Shown here piece by piece: positions 17,149-26,503 of a stretch of DNA of 64,000 nt. The notes under the pieces were generated by a model. It was not told the DNA's origin. It saw nothing but the letters and a program-made list of their open reading frames with translations, and made no database searches. Origin of the DNA: SKHV01 sp963678565 (GTDB lineage: Bacteria > Bacteroidota > Bacteroidia > Bacteroidales > Prolixibacteraceae); assembly GCA_963678565.1 (NCBI GenBank), contig OY782875.1, positions 1,054,001 through 1,118,000 on the forward strand. The letters are read 5' to 3'. The position numbers were made by a program, and so were the translations under genes. How positions within the stretch are numbered: the first letter of the stretch is position 1; every line of letters begins with the position of its first letter.

Positions 17149-17232
17149 GCCCGGATGGCGGAATTGGTAGACGCGCTGGATTCAAAATCCAGTTCCTTCA
17201 TCGGAGTGTGGGTTCGATTCCCACTCCGGGTA
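17149..17232 (+). tRNA. tRNA-Leu (anticodon CAA)
   Basis: 84-nt class II tRNA. The acceptor GCCCGGA pairs with TCCGGGT (one G-U at the end). The D arm has GGCGGAATTGGTAGACGC. The anticodon stem CTGGA/TCCAG holds TTCAAAA, giving anticodon CAA. A variable arm and the perfect T arm GTGGG-TTCGATT-CCCAC follow; discriminator A. It reads UUG. CCA is not encoded. Confidence 0.96.
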
Positions 17233-17239
17233 CAAAAAG

Positions 17240-17275
17240 ACCGTAATAGATCATTTATCTGTTACGGTTTTTTAT
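17240..17275 (+). terminator. Rho-independent terminator after tRNA-Leu
   Basis: A 12-bp stem ACCGTAATAGAT / ATCTGTTACGGT (one G-U) with loop CATTT, followed by a T-run; 7 bp after the tRNA. Confidence 0.9.
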
Positions 17276-17302
17276 TGTCTACCCAATTGTATAGGTAAAC
17301 AA

Positions 17303-17656
17303 TTAGCGATTCTTTTCTTCTAATTTATCGAGTTTATTCTGAATGGCTTCGAGTTTATTCTGAATGTCTCTGGTTACAGGATTCGATGTGGACGCATTCC
17401 TGAGTTCCTCTTCCCGCAATCCCAGCAAGGTATCTATTCGTCCCAGTAGTAACGAAAATATGATGAACAATAGGAACAGAATTGGAAGAGCAATCAGCAT
17501 ATTGTCAAAAATTAATTGACCAATAAAGGTGTCTTTGTAGGATTTTAGAAGTACGAAAACAATCATTAAAAATTGAATATATCCAATGTACATTCTAGCT
17601 CTATCGATGTAAATTTTCCAACGAATGAGCGCTTTTTTATCTGCTTTTATTGACAT
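17303..17656 (-). CDS. Small two-helix membrane protein with C-terminal coiled coil
   Basis: 117 residues. Two hydrophobic segments at about 18-37 (MYIGYIQFLMIVFVLLKSY) and 50-70 (MLIALPILFLLFIIFSLLLG) are separated by a short loop. A charged C-terminal helix with heptad character follows (DIQNKLEAIQNKLDKLEEKNR, about 96-117). No known motif is seen and there is no clear operon partner. Probably an inner-membrane protein of unknown role. Confidence 0.65.
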   Translation of the reverse strand: MSIKADKKALIRWKIYIDRARMYIGYIQFLMIVFVLLKSYKDTFIGQLIFDNMLIALPILFLLFIIFSLLLGRIDTLLGLREEELRNASTSNPVTRDIQNKLEAIQNKLDKLEEKNR

Positions 17657-17780
17657 GGTTTTATGTTTTGCTTGTATCCTTGTGTAACGGAGCTTGATAT
17701 TAGTTTCGTGTTTCCGTTCTGCATTATTTGTAGGTTCTGATTAGAAAGTAAAAAATGAATTTCCATTCTTTTGATTGGAA

Positions 17781-20579
17781 CTAATGTTTAATATTCAATT
17801 TTTTGATAATAACTGATTTTGACGTAGCATATTTCAATGTGTACAAACCATTTGGAAAGTCTGAAATATTCATTTCAAAAGAAGTTTTTTTGGTTTTGAT
17901 CTCTTTTATTGCTTTTCCATTAATACTAAAAATGTTTACTGTTGCCAACTCGTCGCTATGATTTCCTAGTACGCTAACTTTTATCACATTATTGGCAGGA
18001 ACTGGAGAAAGTATTAGTTCGCTCGAAGAATTTATTTGTTTTTTTCCTGAAATTCCAGCTAACTGACCAACTTTAGTTTCCGAAATGGCATAATTGTAAA
18101 TTCTGAAATCATCTAAATAACCTTTAAAAAAGGGTTTAGTGTGATCATTGCTTCTTCCGATATAATTAAATATGGGTTGGATGCTATTTGGGCTTATGCC
18201 TTCACTTGAATGCGATGCCACTTTTTCGCCATTCTGATACATTACAATTTCAGAATCGCTTATTGTTATGGCAATGTGAGTCCACTTTTTGAAAGGCAAT
18301 AGCGGTGCATTCAATTCAATTTCATTCGACTCGTTTTTCATCGTAAACTCCATTTTCGAGTTTGAATTCACAGGTGTAAAATAGAGGTATTCGTTTTCAT
18401 TTTTATTAAAATTAAATACATGAAGCCCTAAAACTGCGCGTTGCCAATTTACCCAAAAAGCAATGCTCATTTCCTCTTTATTGGCGATGTTGGTGGGAAG
18501 CTTCAAAAACGCATCCTCTCCATTGAAGGAAATTGCATGGTCATCGATCTGTCCATCCACATAATCGATGCTTGAGCTCCCAACACTATGATTGAGATTG
18601 ACAGATTCGTCCTGTGTCGACATTTCAAAATTGTAGTGAGCCGTTAAGCTTTCAGCCCCACTCGCTTTGGCCGAAACTGCACGTGTGAAATCGGAACTGT
18701 TGATTGCTTCATCAACCGCCTTAATTTTATAAAAGTAGGTTTTGTTGGTTGTAATCTTATAGTCTATAAATGAAGTAGTTACTACCTTTCTGGCGATGGT
18801 GTTGTATGGACCTTCTGAGCTTTCCGATCTAACAATTGTGTATCCCGCAAGGTCCGACTCTGGGTTGGCGTTCCAGCTTAGTTTTATCGATTGAGCATTG
18901 GCAGAGGCCAATAAACCCGATGGACTTTCTGGTGCGTTTAGTTCGGGTGTCGCATCCACAGGTACAAATCTCCATTGCTGATTTTTTCCTCCATCCCAAT
19001 CCCATTGTTGAATATTGGCACCATTTCCGGTGGAAGCATTGGCTACTTCTAAGCACTTATTACTAAATTTGTTTCGAATGTAAAACCAACCATCTTCATT
19101 GTATTCAAAATACCAAAGCTGATTTAAGGCTTGACCGCCAGCCCACCAACTACCTTCTTCCCATTGAATGGCATTGCCACCATTCTTTAACGAAGAATTT
19201 GTCATATCGAGGAATTTGTTACTCACAACACCTTTTATATTGAAATAGCTAAAATCGCCACCATTTCGCGCGCTAATTGGTTTTACATTCCATTGTTGAG
19301 CACTGCTTCCATTAAACGAATTCTGTTGAATGTTGGCGCCATTGCTGCTTGAACTATTGGCTGGCTCTAAAATCTTTCCGCTGTTACGGTTTACAAGTAT
19401 GTATTTGCCATCTATTACTGGTTGAATATCGTCGCCCCAAGTAATGTTGACAACCTTTTCGGCATTACTTTGATCTTGTTGGTAGCCTGTTCCTCCAGGA
19501 ATTTCTACAAGATAGCTTCGTTGAGGTCCATGACCATCAAAAAAAACGTCGCGGTCTTCGGAAACAAATTGATAGGTGGTGGTTACTGCTTGTCGTTCTG
19601 AAGCACCAACAAAACCTTGTACTTTTCCGTTTGGATGTTTATATACCGATGCGGCAGTCCAATTCGGGCGATGCTCGGCATACCCCAATCGAACTCCTTT
19701 ACTGGCTTTTACAAATTCACCCCGAGCGCGTTCGGCGGTTCCCCACCAAATGCCTGTTTGCAAGCCATATTCTACTCCAACCATAGCTTCCATTACGTTG
19801 TGCAGTTCGTCGTTGGTGGCATGGTGTCCATTGGCACGAACTGCTTCATAAAATGTGGCATAGGTATCAAAGGTTCCGGCTAACTGATGGGTATTTCCTT
19901 CATCGAGTTGGCTTTTTAAGGTATTGTACCACTCAAGGGCAACATCGTTGTTGAGAGTGTTTCCACCAGATATACGAATATTTTCGAAAAAAGCTCTCGA
20001 TTGTAATTCTTTGGCAATTGCATAAAAATGATCTATGGTTCCTTGCCCTGTTGGAGAATAGTCTGGTTCATTGAAAGGTGAAACACTAACAACTTCTCGA
20101 CCTGCATCCTGATGCATTTGGGCGGTAATTTGTATCAAATCAGACCAGTTATTTGCATTGCCATAAAAGAATTGATTTACAGATGGGTGGTCGCTGTTTA
20201 ATACCACTTTTGTATGAGCGTCGAGGTAGGTATTTATATAGCTAATTCTTAAGTTAGTATTTGTAAGTGCGGTGCCGCTTAAAGCCCCGTTCGATAATGG
20301 ATCGGTTGGCATAAATGAAGAGCGTATAATATCTACATTTTCTTTCCCCATATAAGCTGTTCCTCTTCTAATATTCACCGGGTCGAGCCAAGCTAAATCA
20401 AGTCCCCAAATAATTGGCTTGGCAACTCCTTCCTCTGATACATTAAAATAGATATTTCTGTCTGCATCTTGAAATATTTGCAAAGAACTACTTTTGATAT
20501 CTGAATTGTTTACTGTAGTTTGAGCAAATGAATTGATAATTAATGCTATTAAGACTATTATTAATGTTGATTTTTTCAT
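17781..20579 (-). CDS. Secreted multidomain clan-A glycoside hydrolase with ricin-type lectin, FN3, LamG and T9SS sorting domains
   Basis: 932 residues. Signal peptide 1-19. The catalytic region (about 20-385) looks like a clan GH-A barrel, with acid/base candidate E171 in SVSPFNEPDYS and nucleophile candidates near WWGTAERARGE or GYAEHRP (about 279-304). A ricin-type (CBM13-like) trefoil spans 386-540 with repeated NGANIQQ..QQW motifs. An FN3 domain lies at 548-638, a LamG/concanavalin-like domain at 645-835, and a type IX secretion type A sorting domain at 855-932 (SPVPANNVIKVSV...GLYTLKY). The NEP motif resembles GH30, but I cannot fix the family. The pectate lyase gene upstream (38 bp gap) suggests a pectin-related substrate such as a galactan side chain; this is inference. 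Confidence 0.8.
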   Translation of the reverse strand: MKKSTLIIVLIALIINSFAQTTVNNSDIKSSSLQIFQDADRNIYFNVSEEGVAKPIIWGLDLAWLDPVNIRRGTAYMGKENVDIIRSSFMPTDPLSNGALSGTALTNTNLRISYINTYLDAHTKVVLNSDHPSVNQFFYGNANNWSDLIQITAQMHQDAGREVVSVSPFNEPDYSPTGQGTIDHFYAIAKELQSRAFFENIRISGGNTLNNDVALEWYNTLKSQLDEGNTHQLAGTFDTYATFYEAVRANGHHATNDELHNVMEAMVGVEYGLQTGIWWGTAERARGEFVKASKGVRLGYAEHRPNWTAASVYKHPNGKVQGFVGASERQAVTTTYQFVSEDRDVFFDGHGPQRSYLVEIPGGTGYQQDQSNAEKVVNITWGDDIQPVIDGKYILVNRNSGKILEPANSSSSNGANIQQNSFNGSSAQQWNVKPISARNGGDFSYFNIKGVVSNKFLDMTNSSLKNGGNAIQWEEGSWWAGGQALNQLWYFEYNEDGWFYIRNKFSNKCLEVANASTGNGANIQQWDWDGGKNQQWRFVPVDATPELNAPESPSGLLASANAQSIKLSWNANPESDLAGYTIVRSESSEGPYNTIARKVVTTSFIDYKITTNKTYFYKIKAVDEAINSSDFTRAVSAKASGAESLTAHYNFEMSTQDESVNLNHSVGSSSIDYVDGQIDDHAISFNGEDAFLKLPTNIANKEEMSIAFWVNWQRAVLGLHVFNFNKNENEYLYFTPVNSNSKMEFTMKNESNEIELNAPLLPFKKWTHIAITISDSEIVMYQNGEKVASHSSEGISPNSIQPIFNYIGRSNDHTKPFFKGYLDDFRIYNYAISETKVGQLAGISGKKQINSSSELILSPVPANNVIKVSVLGNHSDELATVNIFSINGKAIKEIKTKKTSFEMNISDFPNGLYTLKYATSKSVIIKKLNIKH

Positions 20580-20616
20580 TCTATAATTTTTCGTATTCTT
20601 TTTTCAAAAGTCGCAT

Positions 20617-22887
20617 TTATTTTTTTGAAAATCGCTTAATATGTACTGATTTATTTGAACTAAGTTTTAAAACGTAAATGCCTGATTTAAGTGATTCGAT
20701 GTTTATTTTTACTGTTGGAAAGTTCTCTTTAAGGATGAGCTTTCCCGTTTGGTCATAAATTTCTACTTGTCTTATTTTTGAGGATGTTTGAATATTTAGT
20801 TCCTTATTCGCTGGGATTGGGTAAATTGAAACCTTCTCCTGCAACTCATTAATTGATGAAGGATAATCGATACTGATCAAGTACAAGTTCGCAACATCAT
20901 CTTTTGTAATTACATTTGTTCCGGCAGGAATTGTTGTGCTTAAAACTCCAGAGGTAATGGTTTTACTTTCGCCGTTCACCTTTATTTCTCCCGAAAATCC
21001 TTCATTAAAAACAAGCGTTAAAGTTGCTGTCGCGTTGATGATGAAATTAATGTTGGTGCTCGATTCCATTTTCAAACATTGGGTTAAGAGTAAGTCACCA
21101 TATGAAACTGTTCCTTTCGAGTCAGATAAATTTCCGGAAATATCAAAGAAGTCACTATTTAAACCAGCAGTAGTGAAGTTATGAGTTACATCGCCAGCAA
21201 TGGGTTCTCCACTACCTCCTGAACTTCCAGTTCCACCTCCTCCGGTTTCTATTGCTCCGTCGCCTTGAATTGCCACCAGTTGGGTTTCGTAGTTGATCAA
21301 AGCAGTTTTTAATTCAGTAATCACATCGTAGTTGGTATCTTCGGTTGAATTATTAAACGTCCATTGAAAATCGCCACCATTGATTCTTCCAGCATTTTTC
21401 ATTACCGTTGCTTTTGCTTCTTCAGGAGATTGAGCAACATAACTATACATTATTTCATTGTTCGTGTCGAAGTTGTTGTAGGTATTACTTCCGTACGACG
21501 ATTGAACTGTTGCAGGAATGATTTCTTCTCTTGAGCTAGTTACAAAAGCGTCGAAATCAACATTTGAATTAGGATAATTACTGTCGCCATAGGCTACAAA
21601 TCTGTGTTGGCCCACCATGTAATTATTGTAAGCTTTGATCGTTCCACCATCTTCTTTTGAAAAAGTGGGTTTCTCTGAATAATCATTCGTATTGCTCGAT
21701 TCATCAAACACGTCGCTTCCTTGCATTGAAGTTAGCATTGGGTATTTGCAATTTCTGAAATAGTTTCCCTCCACAAAAACCGATGATCCGAGTGTAGAAC
21801 CGACTCCGTATTTGGCAATTCCATCATAATAATTGTTGTAAACATGAGCTGAGTAATAGCGAACCCGCGGATGGCGAGAGTCGGAATGATCGTACCAATT
21901 GTGATGGTAAGTGATAAAATAGCCTTCGGTAGTACCTTCGCTTAACCCGAGTAGATTACTTTTTCCGGTATCCCAAAAATGATTGTAAGAAAATGTTACA
22001 TAAGTTGAACGTTTGCAATCTAAAGCACCATCGCCTTTAGCCTGATCAGAATCGCCACCTGCACCACCATAAAAGAAATCGCAATGGTGAATCCAAATGT
22101 ATTCATTGTCTTGTTGCAGACCTAAGTCGTCGCCTTCGTCGCTATCGGTATTCATGAATGCTAAGTTCCGAATTTCCACATTCGAAGCATTTTTTACTCT
22201 AATTCCCCATCCATCGGCAGTGGCATCCTCACCAATCCCTTCGAGGGTAATGTAACTTGCTGCATTGTTTTTATTCTCAACAACCAGATCGCCTTTGTCG
22301 AGATATTCCGGATCGGTAATTTGCCCAATAAAACGTACAATTAATGGTCGATTGTCAGCCCCTTTTTTGAACCCCTCGAGAATTGTTTCAATGCCAATAC
22401 TTGGATTTTCATTGGCACCATTCACTTCCAATGAGATATTGTTTTTTGTATTTTCTGAAATATATAGAACGACCGCATTGTCTTTTGGGGTTCCGTCTGC
22501 TTTATAGGCGCCTGGAGTTCTGCCATTGCTAAATGCGAACCCAGTTCTATCGTGTGCCAATACTTCAATTGAGTCGGTCTGAATCCCTCCTGCTTCGGTA
22601 CCTTCAATAATAGGAACAATTTTTAAGGCATATTTTCCCGCTTTTAATCCAGGAATATCAGCTCTGAAAAAGTCGCCATAATTTCTTATTAATTGATCAT
22701 CGATTCTTTGCTCAGATATATTGGAATTGCTGAAGTAAACACTAAAGCTGTCTATATTTTCAGTCGCTTCAAACTTTACAAATGCGGTTTCGAACCATCC
22801 ACCTTTATCTAGTATAGTAATCGACTGACTCGATAAATTTGCGGCGAAAAATAGAATTAAAATTATAGATGAAATTGCACGTTTCAT
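20617..22887 (-). CDS. Secreted PL1 pectate lyase with T9SS sorting domain
   Basis: 756 residues. Signal peptide (about 1-21). An N-terminal beta-sandwich of ~90 residues comes before the parallel beta-helix lyase domain (about 115-530). Diagnostic PL1 motifs are WIHHCDFF (about 265-272), GDGALDCKRSTYVTFSYNHF (about 285-304) and HHNWYDHSDSRHPRVR (328-343) with the catalytic Arg. A Gly/Ser-rich linker (549-560) leads to a small beta domain (568-675) and a type IX sorting domain (686-756, IYPIPANKELNIQ...SGIYVLKL). It cleaves polygalacturonate by Ca-dependent beta-elimination outside the cell. It is followed by the glycoside hydrolase and probably co-transcribed. No SusC/SusD pair is in the window. 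Confidence 0.9.
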   Translation of the reverse strand: MKRAISSIILILFFAANLSSQSITILDKGGWFETAFVKFEATENIDSFSVYFSNSNISEQRIDDQLIRNYGDFFRADIPGLKAGKYALKIVPIIEGTEAGGIQTDSIEVLAHDRTGFAFSNGRTPGAYKADGTPKDNAVVLYISENTKNNISLEVNGANENPSIGIETILEGFKKGADNRPLIVRFIGQITDPEYLDKGDLVVENKNNAASYITLEGIGEDATADGWGIRVKNASNVEIRNLAFMNTDSDEGDDLGLQQDNEYIWIHHCDFFYGGAGGDSDQAKGDGALDCKRSTYVTFSYNHFWDTGKSNLLGLSEGTTEGYFITYHHNWYDHSDSRHPRVRYYSAHVYNNYYDGIAKYGVGSTLGSSVFVEGNYFRNCKYPMLTSMQGSDVFDESSNTNDYSEKPTFSKEDGGTIKAYNNYMVGQHRFVAYGDSNYPNSNVDFDAFVTSSREEIIPATVQSSYGSNTYNNFDTNNEIMYSYVAQSPEEAKATVMKNAGRINGGDFQWTFNNSTEDTNYDVITELKTALINYETQLVAIQGDGAIETGGGGTGSSGGSGEPIAGDVTHNFTTAGLNSDFFDISGNLSDSKGTVSYGDLLLTQCLKMESSTNINFIINATATLTLVFNEGFSGEIKVNGESKTITSGVLSTTIPAGTNVITKDDVANLYLISIDYPSSINELQEKVSIYPIPANKELNIQTSSKIRQVEIYDQTGKLILKENFPTVKINIESLKSGIYVLKLSSNKSVHIKRFSKK

Positions 22888-22974
22888 AGTAATTAGTTAG
22901 ATGTTAGAATTTGTAAATATAAGGTTTAAGTAGTAGGTCACCGAAATTGTGTCTGAAAAATAGTGAAGGACACA

Positions 22975-25464
22975 CTAAATTGGATCTACATCGATTTGAA
23001 CAATAATGCTCGTATTCTGCTCCATAGATTTTACTTTTTGGATGGCGTTTAATAGGTAACTCTTTGCTTCGGTGGGCGCAATGTTTTTTTCAAATTTTAA
23101 TCGAATAGTTAAATGATAGTATTGCTGAATACGACTGATTAATGGAAATTCGGGACCTAGAACTCTATTGCCAAAGGTCTTTCGGAGTTCGCTAGCAAGT
23201 TGCTTCGATGCCAGTATTGCACGGTCGCGATTTTTATGTTTCAACGTAATATTGATTAGGCGGAAATAAGGGGGATACTTAAAGAGTTTTCGTTCACCAA
23301 TCAAACTATTAAATAAGGTTTCGTAGTCGTTGTTTTTTACAAACGAAAGTACAATGTGTTCGGGTTGTGTGGTTTGAATAATTACCTTTCCTTGTTTGTG
23401 TTTACGTCCGGCACGACCACTTACTTGTGCAATTAATTGATAGGCTCGCTCATAAGATCTGAAGTCGGGAAAGTTGAGCAGGTTATCGGCATTTAAAATG
23501 CCAACGACGCTTACATTTTCGAAATCCAAACCTTTGGTAATCATTTGTGTACCTACCAGGATTTGGGTTTCACCTTCGCTAAAACGCTCAATAATCCCTT
23601 CAAAACCATGTTTACGTTTGGCAGCATCCATATCTAATCGTTCCACTTTAGCATCGGGAAAGAAAAGCTTTAGATCGTCTTCAATTTTTTCGGTGCCAAA
23701 CCCTTTGGTTTGAACATCGGTGCTGTTGCATTCGTCACAATGGTTGGGCATTTGCTGTGAATATCCACAATAATGACATTGTAAGTTATTAGCAAATTTG
23801 TGGTAGGTTAAACTTACATCGCAATGTTTACATTTCGGAATCCATCCACAATTTTTACATTGAATAAAAGGCGAGAATCCTCGTCGATTTTGAAAAAGTA
23901 TAACTTGTTCGTTGTTTTGCAGTGCATTTTCCACTGCTTCGTAAAGTATGGGCGTAAAATTAGCTAGCATGCTTTTGCGTTTGTAAGCATCAGTTAAGCT
24001 GGCAAAAGTGATTTCTGGCAGTTCAATTTCATGGTGACGAGTTTTCAATTCCACCATTCCATATTTTCCATTTTTCGCATTGAAATAGCTTTCAAACGAT
24101 GGGGTAGCAGTTCCTAACAAGGTATTGGCGGCATGAAGATGTCCTAATACAATTGCGGCATCGCGCGCATTGTAGCGAGGAGCTGGATCAAACTGTTTGT
24201 ACGAGGTTTCGTGCTCTTCATCCACGATAATTAATCCCAGATTGCTGAATGGAAGAAAAAGAGACGAGCGTGCTCCAACAATTAATTGGCACTTGTTATC
24301 TGAATCGTCTTTGTTGAAATGAAGCACTTTGTTCCATATTTCAATTCGCTCTGCATCGCTAAAGCGTGAATGGTAAACCATGGCTTGTTCACCAAAAACT
24401 TTTTTCAATCGACTGATGATTTGTGTGGTTAAAGCAATTTCGGGTAACAAATACAGTACTTGTTTTCCTGCTTTTAACTGCTCATCGATTAATTTTATAT
24501 AGATTTCAGTTTTTCCGCTTGCTGTAACTCCATGCAGAAGCACCGTGTTTTTCTCTAGAAACTTTTTGTGAATTTCGTTGAAGGCAATTTGTTGGAAATG
24601 ATTGAGCTCTTTTTTTTCTTGTAAATTGTTTGATTGGTAATCTAAGCGATCTACTTCGCGTTGTTCTAATATTAAAACGTCCTTATCAACCAAGGCTTTA
24701 ATGTTTGCATCGGTGAATTTGGTGCTTTTTATAATTTTTTTCTTTGGGAGGGAACTTACTTCGTCTTGTTTCAAAAAGTTGGTTTCATCAATCAAATACA
24801 TCAAGAGTTCCAGTTGTTTGTTGGCTCGTTTTAATTCTGAAAAAAGTACTTCAAGCAGCTGTCCGTCTTTGTACTTTGGATGGATTGATAGATAAGGCTT
24901 GGTTTTCGATTTTACTTTCTTGCTTAACTTTTCTTCAATAGAAATTGCTCCTTTGCTTATCAACGATTTTACTACGGGATAGATATTTCTGCGTTTGGAA
25001 ACACTGTTCAATTTTGAAATTGTGGCACTGTTTTCAGTTTTTAAAAAGCTGAGTAGAGTTTCTTCAATATCTGATAACTTAGCGGAGGCTTCCCAATTTA
25101 AGTTGGCAGTAATGTTCGACTGACTTTCAAGTTTCAAGCCCGATGGAAGTGCTGCTTTCATTACTTCGCCCACTGTGGCGCTATAATAATCGGCTAGCCA
25201 ATCCCAAAGTTTTAATTGGATCTCGTGAATAATCGGAGATTCATCTAAAACGGTTTCAATTGGTTTGGTATCGTATTCGGGTTTATTGGTATGGATGGTC
25301 TGCACAATGCCTGTGTAGAGCTTTCGTTTTCCAAATTGCACAATAACCCGTTTTCCAATCGAGATACTTTTTTCGTCTTCTTTCAGAAAGTGATAGGTGA
25401 AAGTTCCGTTGAGGGGCAATGGCAAAATGATATCGGCAAATAATATGTTAGAAGCAGCTTCCAT
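22975..25464 (-). CDS. priA: Replication restart helicase PriA
   Basis: 829 residues, slightly longer than E. coli PriA (732). An N-terminal DNA-binding domain precedes the helicase core: Walker A GVTASGKT (312-319) and DEEH box (415-418). The inserted zinc site has eight cysteines (536, 539, 545, 548, 563, 566, 576, 579; e.g. CKNCGWIPKCKHC). Late motifs include VGTQMITKGLDFENVSVVGILNAD and the QVSGRAGR motif VI. It reloads the replisome at stalled forks. It precedes dus and trhO in the opposite gene order on the same strand; the 34-bp gap to dus (25500) suggests possible co-transcription of dus before it. Confidence 0.96.
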   Translation of the reverse strand: MEAASNILFADIILPLPLNGTFTYHFLKEDEKSISIGKRVIVQFGKRKLYTGIVQTIHTNKPEYDTKPIETVLDESPIIHEIQLKLWDWLADYYSATVGEVMKAALPSGLKLESQSNITANLNWEASAKLSDIEETLLSFLKTENSATISKLNSVSKRRNIYPVVKSLISKGAISIEEKLSKKVKSKTKPYLSIHPKYKDGQLLEVLFSELKRANKQLELLMYLIDETNFLKQDEVSSLPKKKIIKSTKFTDANIKALVDKDVLILEQREVDRLDYQSNNLQEKKELNHFQQIAFNEIHKKFLEKNTVLLHGVTASGKTEIYIKLIDEQLKAGKQVLYLLPEIALTTQIISRLKKVFGEQAMVYHSRFSDAERIEIWNKVLHFNKDDSDNKCQLIVGARSSLFLPFSNLGLIIVDEEHETSYKQFDPAPRYNARDAAIVLGHLHAANTLLGTATPSFESYFNAKNGKYGMVELKTRHHEIELPEITFASLTDAYKRKSMLANFTPILYEAVENALQNNEQVILFQNRRGFSPFIQCKNCGWIPKCKHCDVSLTYHKFANNLQCHYCGYSQQMPNHCDECNSTDVQTKGFGTEKIEDDLKLFFPDAKVERLDMDAAKRKHGFEGIIERFSEGETQILVGTQMITKGLDFENVSVVGILNADNLLNFPDFRSYERAYQLIAQVSGRAGRKHKQGKVIIQTTQPEHIVLSFVKNNDYETLFNSLIGERKLFKYPPYFRLINITLKHKNRDRAILASKQLASELRKTFGNRVLGPEFPLISRIQQYYHLTIRLKFEKNIAPTEAKSYLLNAIQKVKSMEQNTSIIVQIDVDPI

Positions 25465-25498
25465 TACAACAAAAATAGATTTTTAATCTAATCTATTT

Positions 25499-26500
25499 TC
25501 ATTTTGCAATGGTGATTGCCATCTCTTCTTCAATTATCTTTTCAACCTCCGATAATTTTTGAGCTTCCATTAACTGTCCTCTTAGTTTTGAAGCACCATC
25601 GAAGCCATTGGTGTATATTTTAAAGAAGCGTTTAAGAATATTGAAATTCTTTTTTATTCCCCAAATTTCGTTGTATAAAGTGGCATGACGAATGAGCATT
25701 TGGAGTTTTTCTGTTTTTGCTTTGTCAGCATCGTTGCTTGCAAAAAACCAAGGATTTGAAAAAATCCCTCGTCCAATCATTACTCCTTCTAGTTGGTGTT
25801 TTTGTGCCAATTCTACCCCATGTTGGTAGCTTGCTACATCTCCATTTCCTAAAATAGGAATCTCTTTTCCTGCTAGCGTACGCAATTGAGCAGCCAATTC
25901 AATTTGTTCCCAATTGGCTGCTCCATTCGATTGCATTTTTTGTGTTCTTCCATGCAAAATTATGGCAGCTGGATCAACTTCCAATAAATGTGGAATCCAT
26001 TCTTCAGTAATATGCTGACTCAAACCGGTTCGTGTTTTTACACTTACAGGCAAATGCGTAGCTTCTTTGGCTGCAATAACAATTTCTTTGGCTAACTCGG
26101 GAGTGCCAATTAATGCAGAACAGCATCCATTTTTTACTACATTTTTTACCGGGCATCCCATATTGATGTCGAACCCCGAAAAATTCTCATCCTGCGAAAT
26201 TTCTTTAACAATTTTATGGAACACTTCCGGATTTTTACCCCAAACCTGAGCCACCAACTTGATACCAGTATTCTTTAAAAGTGCTTTTTCTGAATTGGAA
26301 ACAATTAAGCGCTCACCTACACGAATTTTGCCATATGGATGATTCATTCCATCGACATTGGTAAACTCGGTATAAACCACTTGCAGTTTTTTCGGATCAC
26401 TGACGCCCATTACAATTTCCCGAAAAACAGTATCGGTAACATCTTCCATGGGGGCCAATGCAAAAATTGGTTGTTGAATTTCTTTCCAGAAATTATTCAT
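25499..26500 (-). CDS. dus: tRNA-dihydrouridine synthase
   Basis: 333 residues. FMN TIM-barrel enzyme starting with LAPMEDVTD and containing GFDINMGCPVKNVVKNGCCSAL, with the catalytic Cys in NGCCSAL. Also seen are PVSVKTRTGL, IILHGRT and GNGDVAS..GVMIGRGIFSNPW, all Dus signatures. It reduces uridine to dihydrouridine in tRNA D-loops. The start is 3 bp after the trhO stop, so the two tRNA modification genes form one transcription unit, with priA downstream. Confidence 0.93.
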   Translation of the reverse strand: MNNFWKEIQQPIFALAPMEDVTDTVFREIVMGVSDPKKLQVVYTEFTNVDGMNHPYGKIRVGERLIVSNSEKALLKNTGIKLVAQVWGKNPEVFHKIVKEISQDENFSGFDINMGCPVKNVVKNGCCSALIGTPELAKEIVIAAKEATHLPVSVKTRTGLSQHITEEWIPHLLEVDPAAIILHGRTQKMQSNGAANWEQIELAAQLRTLAGKEIPILGNGDVASYQHGVELAQKHQLEGVMIGRGIFSNPWFFASNDADKAKTEKLQMLIRHATLYNEIWGIKKNFNILKRFFKIYTNGFDGASKLRGQLMEAQKLSEVEKIIEEEMAITIAK

Positions 26501-26503
26501 TTT

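Noticed and set aside
17781..22887. A complete polysaccharide utilisation locus
   Set aside because: No SusC/SusD pair, hybrid two-component regulator or transporter is within the window; only two enzymes are present.
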